A stretch of DNA of 20,133 nucleotides from contig DQCI01000161.1 of the NCBI GenBank assembly GCA_003545125.1, positions 533-20,665 of the forward strand, in the 5' to 3' direction. The DNA comes from Paracoccaceae bacterium. GTDB taxonomy: Bacteria > Pseudomonadota > Alphaproteobacteria > Rhodobacterales > Rhodobacteraceae. Shown piece by piece: positions 7,678 to 15,587 of the stretch (the first letter of the stretch is position 1; every line of letters begins with the position of its first letter). The translations under genes and the position numbers were made by a program. Below the pieces are notes generated by a model that was given only the letters and a program-made list of their open reading frames with translations, made no database searches and was not told the origin of the DNA.

Positions 7678-7912
7678 CGGTCTCTCCGGTGGCGACAACG
7701 ATCACGTGTTCGCGCAACTCGACGGACTGCACCTGCCCCTCGCGGATCATCGCTTTGACTGTGCTGTAGGGAAGGCGCGTTTCGAATTCAGTCGGCGCGA
7801 CGAAAAGGCTTCCCATCAACCAGATCACAAGCAAAGCCGCGAGCGCGACCATGAGTTTCCATCCGGGGGAATCTGGCCCATTGTCGGGTGTAGGATGGCG
7901 TGGTCGCGACAT
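7628..7912 (-). pseudogene. ftsH: N-terminal segment of FtsH in a shifted frame
   Basis: From the ATG at 7912 this 94-residue frame encodes a short polar cytoplasmic lead (MSRPRHPTPDN), a membrane helix (LMVALAALLVIWLMGSLFVA) and the start of the FtsH periplasmic domain (YSTVKAMIREGQVQSVELRE). It leaves the family pattern after VVATGETDAGEA. Removing one G from the GGG that is the complement of 7662-7664 joins EA directly to EVFEAVVPAQGDPELLKLL of the main frame and restores a standard two-helix FtsH of about 647 residues. This could be a real inactivating frameshift, a sequence error, or a split gene with restart at 7677. I see no classical slippery heptamer at the site. Confidence 0.75.
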
Positions 7913-7989
7913 GTGTTTCGGTCTCACGTGCACATGGCAACGTGGCACAGAACGCGATGTCGGTGCCAACCCGCCGATCGCCAACCACA

Positions 7990-8019
7990 AGTATGCGACA
8001 ACATCCGCGGCCTGTCCAA
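7990..8019 (-). promoter_or_regulatory. Weak candidate promoter for the ftsH-top6 operon
   Basis: In the 213-bp gap upstream of ftsH the minus strand has TTGGAC (8019-8014) and CATACT (7995-7990) separated by 18 nt, matching three and four of six consensus positions. CTTGGA overlaps the -35 and also loosely resembles the CTTGAA of alphaproteobacterial heat-shock promoters, but the rest of that consensus is not convincing. This is a candidate only. Confidence 0.22.
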
Positions 8020-8125
8020 GTCCTTGTGGCGCTACTAGGTTGGATCGCAGTGCGGTGAGTACGGGGCCGATATCCCAATGACAGGCCCCTTCTTGTCGAG
8101 CAAGTGAACATGCTGAGATCACGTT

Positions 8126-9203
8126 TCATGGTCCCAAGACCAGTGGGCCGATCAGAAGGCCGGGGCAACCGGCGGCACCCAGGGCCGGCACGACGATCGG
8201 CACGCGGAACCCGCTTTCCGGGGCCGGAACTTGCCTCAGCTTCAACCACAACAGCGCCAGGTTCACCACGAAGAACACTGCGAGGATAACGACCGACGTG
8301 GTCTCGGCGAGGATTTCGAGCGGTGTGAACAGGGCCAGGACGAGGACGAATGCGGTGATCAGCGCCGTGGCGGTGAGCGGCGTTCTCGTCCGGGGAGAGA
8401 CGCGCTCGATCCACGCCGGCAGGCGGCCTTTCCTGGCCATGCCATATGCGACCCGCGCGGCCATGATCAGGACGATGACGACCCCGTTCATCGTGGCGAC
8501 GACCGCGATCAGGGTGATGGCCAGCGGGGAGAAACCGGTCAGCCGTTCGAAAAGCAGGCTGATCGGCGCATCGGTCGAGGCCATGTCTTCGGCCGGCACG
8601 CCGCGCACGACCACGAAGCAGACGAGGATGTAGATCAGGGTCACGATGACAAGCATCGCCGCAAGCGCCCGGGGCAGGTCGCGCTTCGGGTGGCGCGCCT
8701 CTTCCACCAGGTTGACGATGTCGTCGAAGCCGATGAAGGCGAAGAACGCGATCAGGCTTGCCGACAGCACGCCCGACACGGCGGCCGCGTCGCCCAACGG
8801 GGGAAGGAGCGTGTCGGGAAGGGTCCGGATCGAACCGGGGTCCGCGGCGAAGCCGGCGGCGATGATGATCACCAGCCCGGCGACCTCGACCAGTGTCATC
8901 GCGCCGGCGATCGCGACGGATTCGCGGATGCCCCAGGCCGCCACCGCGGCCATGAGCAGAACGATCGCCGAAATCAGGACCGGGCGGGGCAGAACAACAA
9001 GTTCGGCGACGTAGCCAGCGGACCCCACCGCGATTGCCGCCGCCGCGATCATCGCCTCGAGGAGCACCGCCAATCCGATCAGGATCGTCAGCCAGGACCG
9101 GTGAAAGGCGGTCTCCACGTAGACAGCCTCACCGGCCGCCTGGGGCACCCGCGACGAAAGCTCGGTGAAGGTGCCGGCGGTGCGGTTCGAGATTCTTTCG
9201 GCA
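8126..9203 (-). pseudogene. APC-family amino-acid permease with an internal out-of-frame deletion
   Basis: The minus strand encodes the body of an APC-superfamily permease: the ELSSR/AAGEAVYV segment, then about nine hydrophobic helices, with the family motif FFAFIGFDDIVNLVEEARHP and RVAYGMARKGRLPAWIERVSPR, to the stop at 8126. A typical start is also present: ATG 9203 with GGAGG 4 nt upstream and the lead MPKESRT. After seven codons the permease body continues in another frame at TFTELSSR. About 50-70 residues that usually form the first two helices (including the substrate-binding IGAGI segment) are missing at about 9170-9183. I conclude that an internal deletion with a frameshift inactivated the gene. 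The open frame extends far past 9203 into the dehydrogenase gene, but that extension is antisense to a well-supported gene and is not real. Confidence 0.8.
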
Positions 9204-9250
9204 TCCCGCCTCCACCGGGGCGAGGATGCACATTTCGGAGGTAGGACCCT

Positions 9251-10552
9251 ATGAACACTGCAAAAAGCACTGTCGTCCCCGAAGTTGCCGCCACAACGCC
9301 GATGCTCGAGCGTGCGCGCGAGAACCTTCGGATCGCCTGCGAGAAGCTGAACATCCACCCCGACGTGATCGAAGAATTGCAGGCGCCACGCGAAACGCTT
9401 GCAGTCACGCTGCTCATCCGCATGGATGACGGAACACGGCGCGCCTTTCCGGCATGGCGCTGTCGTTACAACGACAGGCGCGGACCAACTAAGGGCGGGG
9501 TGCGGTTTCACCCCAACGTTTCGCTCGATGGAATCGAGACGCTGGCGTTCTGGATGACCTTCAAATGCGCCGTCGCCAACCTGCCGTTCGGCGGTGGCAA
9601 GGGCGGTGTCTGCGTCGACTCCAAGCTGCTGTCGGACACCGAACTTGAACGCCTCAGTCGCACCTATATAGAGGCCTTCGCTTCGTTCATCGGCCCGGAC
9701 CGCGATATCCTCGCCCCGGATCTCTACACTAACGGGATCGTCATCGCCTGGATGGCCGACGAGTACAGCTCGATTACCGGCCACCCGTCGGCCACCGCGA
9801 TCACCGGCAAACCGATCGCGTTTGGTGGCACCGAAGGACGCGTCGATGCGACCGCACGTGGTGGATACTACGCCCTGCGCCATCTCGAGGGTTCGTTCGG
9901 GATCGATCCCGACAAGGCCACGGTGGCAATTCAGGGGTTCGGCAACATGGGATACCATTGTGCAAAGCTTTTGCATGCCGACGGCTACCGGATCATCGCG
10001 GCGAGTGACTCCATGGGTGGCGTATACGATCCCGACGGTCTCGATCCCCTCTCGGTCATGGAACACAAACACGAGACCGGGACTTTGGTGGGGGCGAAGG
10101 GCCATGGCAAAACCCGTAGGATCAGCAACGCCGACCTGCTCGAACTCGACTGTGACGTCCTCGTGCCGGCCGCGCTGGAGAGCCAGATCACCACCGAGAA
10201 CTGCGACCAGATCAAGGCCCGGGTCGTGCTCGAACTCGCCAATGGACCGGTGAGCTTGGAGGCCGATGCGCGGATGACCGCCGCGGGGCGCCTGATCGTG
10301 CCGGACATCCTGGCCAATTCCAGTGGCGTGACCGTTTCGCATCTCGAATGGGTCCAAAACCGGTCGGGATACTATTGGGACGCTTCCCGAATCCGCAACG
10401 CGCTCAAGACGACCATGGAGACGGAAACCCAGGCGGTCTGGGCCTTGCACAACGAGATAGGCGTCTCGATGCGCGAGGCGGCCTACGTCCACGGGTTGCG
10501 CCGCACCGCTGAATCTGTCGAAGCCCGCGGCACCAAAGCCTATTTCGAGTGA
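9251..10552 (+). CDS. gdhA: Glu/Leu/Phe/Val dehydrogenase (glutamate dehydrogenase family)
   Basis: The gene encodes a hexameric-type NAD(P)-dependent amino-acid dehydrogenase that interconverts glutamate with 2-oxoglutarate and ammonia, or acts on a related amino acid. The protein has 433 residues, typical for the family. GGAGGT at 9237-9242, 8 nt before the ATG, fixes the start. Substrate-domain motifs are GPTKGGVRFHP (about 78-88), TFKCAVANLPFGGGKGGV (about 103-120, with the catalytic Lys about 117) and APDLYTN (about 156-161, with the catalytic Asp157). The Rossmann motif AIQGFGNMG is at about 226-234, followed by an acceptor region with SDSMGG. Family members differ mainly in substrate, and I cannot separate Glu from Leu or Phe specificity by eye. 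Only 47 bp separate its ATG from the divergent permease ATG, which leaves little room for promoters. It is followed on the same strand by the ATP-grasp gene. Confidence 0.93.
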   Translation: MNTAKSTVVPEVAATTPMLERARENLRIACEKLNIHPDVIEELQAPRETLAVTLLIRMDDGTRRAFPAWRCRYNDRRGPTKGGVRFHPNVSLDGIETLAFWMTFKCAVANLPFGGGKGGVCVDSKLLSDTELERLSRTYIEAFASFIGPDRDILAPDLYTNGIVIAWMADEYSSITGHPSATAITGKPIAFGGTEGRVDATARGGYYALRHLEGSFGIDPDKATVAIQGFGNMGYHCAKLLHADGYRIIAASDSMGGVYDPDGLDPLSVMEHKHETGTLVGAKGHGKTRRISNADLLELDCDVLVPAALESQITTENCDQIKARVVLELANGPVSLEADARMTAAGRLIVPDILANSSGVTVSHLEWVQNRSGYYWDASRIRNALKTTMETETQAVWALHNEIGVSMREAAYVHGLRRTAESVEARGTKAYFE

Positions 10553-10617
10553 TCGGCAGGCCGCAGATCTCCCAAAGTCGGCGCTGACGTGCTTTTCTCC
10601 CGAAAGGTCTTGCTCGG

Positions 10618-10630
10618 GTACGGTTCGTAC
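10618..10630. promoter_or_regulatory. Perfect 5-3-5 inverted repeat upstream of the ATP-grasp gene
   Basis: GTACG-GTT-CGTAC lies 16 nt before the preferred ATG of the ATP-grasp gene and about 65 nt after the gdh stop. TTGCTC just upstream and ATACAT just downstream could be weak promoter boxes flanking it. It could be a small operator, but a 5-bp dyad can arise by chance. Confidence 0.25.
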
Positions 10631-10645
10631 GCATACATTTCCAGT

Positions 10646-11953
10646 ATGGGACCACGCAAGAGGAACATCTTTGTCGTGGGCCTCGAACCTTTCAATCTCC
10701 GCTTGCTGAACGCGGTTCGGGGCGCGCGGGGGTACGCTTTCCACGGCCTGCTCGACTGCGACGAGATCAGCGCGGCCAAGCGGTTCGACCTCGAGGCGCT
10801 CCTGGAAAAGGCGCGCGACGTTCTACGGGCTTTCGACGGTACGATCGACGCCATTGTCGGTTACTGGGATTTCCCGACCATCCTGATGATGCCGATCCTG
10901 AGGCGTGAATTCGGGCTGCGGGGGCCAACGCTTGAAAGCGTTCTGCGCTGCGAGCACAAGTACTGGGCCCGGCTTCTGCAGGCCGAGGTGGTGCCCGACG
11001 AGGTGCCTGGGTTCTGCGCCGTCGATCCGTTCGCATCGGACGCGGCCGATCGGATCGAGCTGGATTACCCGTTCTGGATCAAGCCGGTCAAAGGGCATTC
11101 CTCGATCCTCGCCCATCGCATCGGCAACCGCCGCGACCTCGACCACGTTCTCGACGAGACCCGCCGCAACATCTACCGCTTCGCGGAGCCGATGAACGTC
11201 ATCATGGGCTATGCCGACCTTCCAGACGAGATCCGCGCCATCGACGGCAGGCACTGCATCGCCGAGGAGGTGATCTCGCTGGGCCGGCAATGCACGCTCG
11301 AAGGCTACGTGTTTGAGGGCGACATCGAGGTCTACGGCATGGTCGACTCGATCCGTGGCGCGAACCGGTCGAGCCTCGAGCGCTACGAGTATCCGTCGGC
11401 GCTGCCTCCCAGCACGCAGGCGCGGATGATCGCCTCGGCGAAGCGGGTGATCGCGAGGGCCGGGCTCGACGATACGCCGTTCAACATGGAGTTCTTTTTC
11501 CACGAAAGCCGCGATGCGATCTCGCTGCTCGAGGTGAACGCAAGGATCTCAAAATCCCACAGCCCGCTGTTCGACAAGGTCGAGGGCGTGCCGCACAAGG
11601 AAGTGATGCTGGACGTCGCGCTCGGCAGGAAGCCCGACTACCCCGCGCGGCGCGGCGCGTTCCGTTTCGCCGCGAAGTTCATGCCACGGCTCTACGGGCG
11701 GCATGACGGCTGGCGCGCGAGCAACGTGCCCGACCCGGCGCGCGTCGGTGACATCGAGGCGCAGTTCCCGGGGAGTGATATCCAGTTGCACATCTCCGAG
11801 GGCCAACGCCTGGGCGATATGCATCATCAAGACCCCTACAGCTACGAACTCGCGGCCGTCTTCATGGGGGCGCAGTCTCGCCGTGCCCTGCGTCGCGATT
11901 TTGCGGCCCTTTGGGAGGCTGTCGGACTGCAATTCGAGGAGACCGGGCGATGA
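10646..11953 (+). CDS. ATP-grasp domain ligase of unknown substrate
   Basis: The protein has 435 residues from the ATG at 10646. A GTG at 10589 would add 19 residues (LFSRKVLLGYGSYAYISS) that look untypical for the family, and neither start has a strong ribosome binding site. The N-terminus is a Rossmann-like pre-ATP-grasp domain (RNIFVVGLEPFNLRLL, and IVGYWDFPT). The ATP-grasp fold shows the nucleotide-binding Lys in PFWIKPVKGHSS (about 142-153), AEEVIS (about 206-211) and the Mg-binding Glu/Asn pair spread over FNMEFFF and LLEVNARIS (about 279-302). Such enzymes join a carboxylate to an amine or thiol through an acyl phosphate. The substrate is unknown. The stop overlaps the start of the hydrolase gene (ATGA), so the two probably act in one pathway, for example making and cleaving an amide. 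Confidence 0.85.
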   Translation: MGPRKRNIFVVGLEPFNLRLLNAVRGARGYAFHGLLDCDEISAAKRFDLEALLEKARDVLRAFDGTIDAIVGYWDFPTILMMPILRREFGLRGPTLESVLRCEHKYWARLLQAEVVPDEVPGFCAVDPFASDAADRIELDYPFWIKPVKGHSSILAHRIGNRRDLDHVLDETRRNIYRFAEPMNVIMGYADLPDEIRAIDGRHCIAEEVISLGRQCTLEGYVFEGDIEVYGMVDSIRGANRSSLERYEYPSALPPSTQARMIASAKRVIARAGLDDTPFNMEFFFHESRDAISLLEVNARISKSHSPLFDKVEGVPHKEVMLDVALGRKPDYPARRGAFRFAAKFMPRLYGRHDGWRASNVPDPARVGDIEAQFPGSDIQLHISEGQRLGDMHHQDPYSYELAAVFMGAQSRRALRRDFAALWEAVGLQFEETGR

Positions 11954-13983
11954 TCGCCGATCTGCAAATACGCTCGGAGTTTCCCCATCGCGTGCGCGAG
12001 GTGGAAAACCTGTTCATACGGATGCGCGACGGGACCCGGCTCGCCGCAAGGCTCTGGCTGCCGGAGGATGCCGAGCAACATCCGGTGCCGGCGATTCTTG
12101 AATACATCCCCTACCGAAAGCGGGACTTCACCCGCCAACGCGACTCGATCATGCACCCGTACATTGCGGGCCATGGCTATGCCTGCATCCGCGTCGACCT
12201 GCGCGGCAGCGGTGACTCGGACGGGGTGCTCAACGACGAGTACCTCGAGCAGGAACTCATGGACGGTTGCGACGTCATCACCTGGCTCGCCGCGCAGCCC
12301 TGGTGTTCGGGCACGGTCGGGATGATCGGGATCTCCTGGGGCGGGTTCAACGGGCTGCAGATCGCCGCGATGCAGCCGCCGGCGCTCAAGGGCGTGATCA
12401 GCCTGTGTTCGACCGACGACCGCTACACGGACGACATCCACCACATGGGCGGCACCTTGCTCGGCGATAACCTGTCCTGGGCCTCGGTGATGTTCGCCTA
12501 CAACTCGCTGCCACCCGATCCCGAGATCGTCGGGGATCGGTGGCGCGGCATGTGGCACGAACGGCTCGACGGCAGCGGGCTCTGGCTCGAAACCTGGCTG
12601 CGGCATCAGCGCCGCGACGCCTATTGGCGGCACGGCTCGATCGCCGAAGACTATGCGGCGGTGCAATGCCCGGTGATGGCGGTAAGCGGCTGGACCGATG
12701 GCTATTCCAACGCCGTGTTCCGGCTGCTGGCGGGGCTCGACGTCCCGCGCAAAGGGTTGATCGGGCCTTGGAGTCACAAATACCCGCATATCGCCACGCC
12801 CGGGCCCGCCATCGGCTTCCTGCAGGAATGCCTGCGGTGGTGGGACCAGCACCTGAAGGGGCGAAACACCGGCGTGATGGACGAGCCGATGCTGCGGGTC
12901 TGGATGCAGGCGAGCGTTCCACCGACTACGAGCTATTCCTATCGTCCAGGCCGCTGGGTGGCCGAGCCCGTTTGGCCGTCGACCAACATTTCGGCCCGGC
13001 ACCTGCCGCTCGCGCCCGGTCGCCTGCTCGACGCGGGCACAACGGCGCCTCGCGGGGCGCTGCCGATCCAGTCGCCGCTCACGCTGGGCCTGTTCGCGGG
13101 CAAGTGGTGCTCCTACGCCGCCGGCCCCGACCTCGCCCATGACCAGCGCGAGGAGGACGGCGGCGCGCTGGTGTTCGACAGCGACCCGTTGCCCGAAACG
13201 ATAGAAATCCTCGGTGCCCCCGTGATCGAACTGGACGTTACAAGCGACAAACCGTTCGGCATGATCGCCGCCCGACTGTCGGACGTGGCCCCCGACGACA
13301 AGGCGACCCGGGTCACCTACGGGATGCTCAACCTGACCCATCGCGCGTCGCGCACGCACCCCGAGCCGATGGTGCCGGGCGAGCGCTTTCGCGTCCGGGT
13401 CCAGCTCAACGACGTGGCCCAGAGCCTTCCCGTGGGCCACCGCCTCCGGTTGTCGCTCTCCACATCCTACTGGCCATTGGCCTGGCCCTCGCGCGAGCCG
13501 GTTAGGCTCGCGGTCTTCACCGGTGACAGCGTCCTTGAACTTCCCGTGCGCATGCCGCGCCCGGACGACGCGACGTTGCGTCGTTTCGAGCTGCCGGAAG
13601 GGGCGCCGCCCGCGCCGCGTGAGCAGCTCGAGGCCGGTCACCACAACTGGCTCGTCCACCGCGATCTCGCGCGCGACTCTTCGACCCTCGAGGTCATCAA
13701 CGACAATGGTATCGCGTGTCTCGAGGACATCGACCTCACGGTCGAGAACCGCGCATTCGAGTGGTATTCCTCGGTTGGCGACGACTTCCTGTCTGCCCGG
13801 GGCGAGACCAAACACATCCGCGCGCTCGAACGGGGCGACTGGCGTATCCGAACCGAGACCAAGACCGTCTTGACCGCGAGCCAAAACGCCTTCCGGATCA
13901 CTGCGGAACTGGATGCCCACGAAGGCGGCGTTCGCGTGTTTTGCCGAAACTGGGACGTCTCGATCCCGCGTGACTGTGTTTAG
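11950..13983 (+). CDS. CocE/NonD family serine hydrolase (S15 peptidase-like)
   Basis: This 677-residue hydrolase belongs to the X-Pro dipeptidyl-peptidase/cocaine-esterase superfamily, which cleaves acyl esters, amides or peptides. The ATG at 11950 overlaps the ATP-grasp stop; an in-frame upstream ATG at 11911 lies inside that gene and is less likely. The nucleophile is Ser129 in GISWGG, with the acid Asp250 in GWTDGYS and His276 in GPWSHKYP, so the catalytic triad is complete. A jelly-roll domain typical of the family covers about 320-565. A further roughly 110 residues (APREQLEAGHHNW to the end) extend beyond the usual cocaine-esterase core and may define a subfamily. No signal peptide is visible (MIADLQIRSEFPHRV is polar), so it acts in the cytoplasm. 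Substrate is unknown; the overlap with a ligase gene suggests a linked amide or peptide metabolite. Confidence 0.92.
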   Translation: MIADLQIRSEFPHRVREVENLFIRMRDGTRLAARLWLPEDAEQHPVPAILEYIPYRKRDFTRQRDSIMHPYIAGHGYACIRVDLRGSGDSDGVLNDEYLEQELMDGCDVITWLAAQPWCSGTVGMIGISWGGFNGLQIAAMQPPALKGVISLCSTDDRYTDDIHHMGGTLLGDNLSWASVMFAYNSLPPDPEIVGDRWRGMWHERLDGSGLWLETWLRHQRRDAYWRHGSIAEDYAAVQCPVMAVSGWTDGYSNAVFRLLAGLDVPRKGLIGPWSHKYPHIATPGPAIGFLQECLRWWDQHLKGRNTGVMDEPMLRVWMQASVPPTTSYSYRPGRWVAEPVWPSTNISARHLPLAPGRLLDAGTTAPRGALPIQSPLTLGLFAGKWCSYAAGPDLAHDQREEDGGALVFDSDPLPETIEILGAPVIELDVTSDKPFGMIAARLSDVAPDDKATRVTYGMLNLTHRASRTHPEPMVPGERFRVRVQLNDVAQSLPVGHRLRLSLSTSYWPLAWPSREPVRLAVFTGDSVLELPVRMPRPDDATLRRFELPEGAPPAPREQLEAGHHNWLVHRDLARDSSTLEVINDNGIACLEDIDLTVENRAFEWYSSVGDDFLSARGETKHIRALERGDWRIRTETKTVLTASQNAFRITAELDAHEGGVRVFCRNWDVSIPRDCV

Positions 13984-14076
13984 GCGCCCGACTCGAACCC
14001 GGGCAAAGCGATGCAGGCGAAGGTGCGGATTGATCGGGCGCATGGTCCACTATGCCAGGTCTGGTAGGATTTCCCC

Positions 14077-15465
14077 ATGGAAACCAAGCCGCTCACTATC
14101 CTGATCGGGGTGCTTCTCCTGCTGATGCCGATGCTTCTCCCCGCGCCGGGTGACATGCCGGCCGGGGGATGGTTCGCCGCCGGCCTCGCTCTTGCGGTGG
14201 TCTTGTGGTGGCTGACCGAGGCCCTGCCGCTTGCCGCAACTGCGCTCTTGCCGCTCGCGATCGCGCCGCTTGCGGGGATCTCCGATCTGGCAACCGTCGC
14301 CAGCGCCTTCAGCCACCCCCTCATCATTCTGTTCCTCGGCGGTTTTCTGTTGGCCAAGGCAATCGAGAAGTCGGGATTGCACCGACGGCTCGCATTCGCT
14401 TTGCTTGGGCTCGCCGGAAAGAATCCCGGCCGGGTCCTCGCCGCGATCATGGTGGCAACGGCCTTTCTGAGCCTTTGGATCAGCAACACGGCGTCGGCCA
14501 TGGTCGTGGCGCCGATCGCCGCCGCAATCTCTGGATCGCAGACCGACCGACCCGCGTTCTGCACTTCGCTGATGCTTGGCGTCGCCTTCGCCGCCACGAT
14601 CGGCGGCATGGGATCGTTGATCGGGACGCCGCCGAATGCGCTGTTTGCGGCCCAGGTCAGCACCGTCTACGGGATCGACATCGGCTTCGCGCAATGGGCG
14701 GCGGTCGGCCTCCCGGTTGCGGCAGTCCTTCTGCTTATCGCCTGGGTGTCGCTCGCGCGTGTCTATCCGCGGTTGCCCCGGGGCGATCTGACGATGTCTT
14801 TCGGCAGCGGCCTGAAACCGATGTCGCGCGCCGAGCGGCGCGTTGCTCGGATCGCGGCGATCACCGCATTGGCTTGGATTTCTCGGCCGCTGGTCGTTTG
14901 GATGTTCCCAACGCTGGGTTTGACAGACGCCGGCATCGCGATGCTTGCCGCACTCTTGCTGTTTGCCATTCCGGGCGGCGACGGCGACCGTCTGCTCGAT
15001 TGGGACAGCGCGGCGACTCTACGCTGGGATGTGCTCATCCTTTTCGGCGGTGGGTTGGCGCTTGCCGGAATCCTGGAGACGACGGGTCTAGCCGCCTGGA
15101 TCGGAGCACGGGTCGAGACGCTCGAACATTTGCCTGAGTTGCTCTTGCTGATGATTATCGCCGCGCTCATCGTCTATGTCGGAGAGCTGGCCAGCAATAC
15201 CGCGATGGCCGCAATCTTCCTGCCGATCGCCGGTTCGGCCGCGCTGTCTCTTAGCGTCGATCCGGTGGTCTTCATGTTGCCAGTCGCGCTGGCCGCCTCG
15301 ATCGGTTTCATGCTCCCCGTGGCCACCCCGCCCAATGCAATCGTGTTCAGCGACCCTGCGGTCACGCGCAGCCAGATGCTGCGGGCCGGCGCCCCACTAG
15401 ATGTGGTCGGCATCCTCGTTGCGGTCGGGATCAGCTCGGTCCTGGGCCCTCTCATCTTCGGCTGA
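14077..15465 (+). CDS. SLC13/DASS-family anion (dicarboxylate) transporter
   Basis: This is a 462-residue inner-membrane permease with about 11 hydrophobic helices. Of the divalent anion:sodium symporter hallmarks, two inverted-repeat copies of the Ser-Asn-Thr motif are visible (ISNTAS about 135-140, ASNTAMA about 372-378), each followed by a TPPN loop (IGTPPNALF about 182-190, VATPPNAIVF about 415-424). It probably imports dicarboxylates, sulfate or similar anions with sodium. AGGA at 14066-14069, 7 nt before the ATG, supports the start. It follows the CocE-type hydrolase by 93 nt on the same strand, so it may be part of the gdh/ATP-grasp/hydrolase unit and could move its substrate or product. 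Its exact substrate cannot be read from the sequence. Confidence 0.9.
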   Translation: METKPLTILIGVLLLLMPMLLPAPGDMPAGGWFAAGLALAVVLWWLTEALPLAATALLPLAIAPLAGISDLATVASAFSHPLIILFLGGFLLAKAIEKSGLHRRLAFALLGLAGKNPGRVLAAIMVATAFLSLWISNTASAMVVAPIAAAISGSQTDRPAFCTSLMLGVAFAATIGGMGSLIGTPPNALFAAQVSTVYGIDIGFAQWAAVGLPVAAVLLLIAWVSLARVYPRLPRGDLTMSFGSGLKPMSRAERRVARIAAITALAWISRPLVVWMFPTLGLTDAGIAMLAALLLFAIPGGDGDRLLDWDSAATLRWDVLILFGGGLALAGILETTGLAAWIGARVETLEHLPELLLLMIIAALIVYVGELASNTAMAAIFLPIAGSAALSLSVDPVVFMLPVALAASIGFMLPVATPPNAIVFSDPAVTRSQMLRAGAPLDVVGILVAVGISSVLGPLIFG

Positions 15466-15469
15466 CATG

Positions 15470-15531
15470 GGGCGCGACGGTAGCGACCCCCGGGGAACGG
15501 TCTGCAAGCGGTGCATCGCTGGGTCGCGCCC
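15470..15531. terminator. Large hairpin between convergent genes, possible bidirectional terminator
   Basis: GGGCGCGAC (15470-15478) pairs with GTCGCGCCC (15523-15531). Inside, AGCGA (15482-15486) pairs with TCGCT (15516-15520), making an interrupted 14-bp stem around a GC-rich loop. It starts 5 nt after the transporter stop and lies beyond the 3' end of the convergent hydrolase gene. There is no U-run on either side. A smaller hairpin, CCTCG/CGAGG at 15544-15558, follows. Confidence 0.4.
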
Positions 15532-15587
15532 GGGACAAAACGCCCTCGCATCACGAGGCCGAAGGCAAAGCGCCTGAAGGCACACCG

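Noticed and set aside
7655..7690. Programmed ribosomal frameshift in ftsH
   Set aside because: No slippery heptamer or downstream pseudoknot is evident. A base insertion or internal re-initiation explains the arrangement better.
9204..10744. Minus-strand extension of the permease frame to 872 residues
   Set aside because: It is antisense to the well-supported dehydrogenase gene, has no domain content, and the permease has its own start at 9203 in another frame.
13986..14004. tRNA T-arm-like sequence (GGGTTCGAGTC on the minus strand) after the hydrolase gene
   Set aside because: The stem around the TTCGAGT loop does not pair in the tRNA register, and no anticodon or D arm is found nearby. 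It is a short GCCCG/CGGGC hairpin at most.
11842..14043. Long minus-strand open frame antisense to the CocE-type hydrolase
   Set aside because: It is an artefact of GC-rich codon use: low-complexity Arg/Gly/Val composition, no domain, opposite to a gene with a complete catalytic triad.
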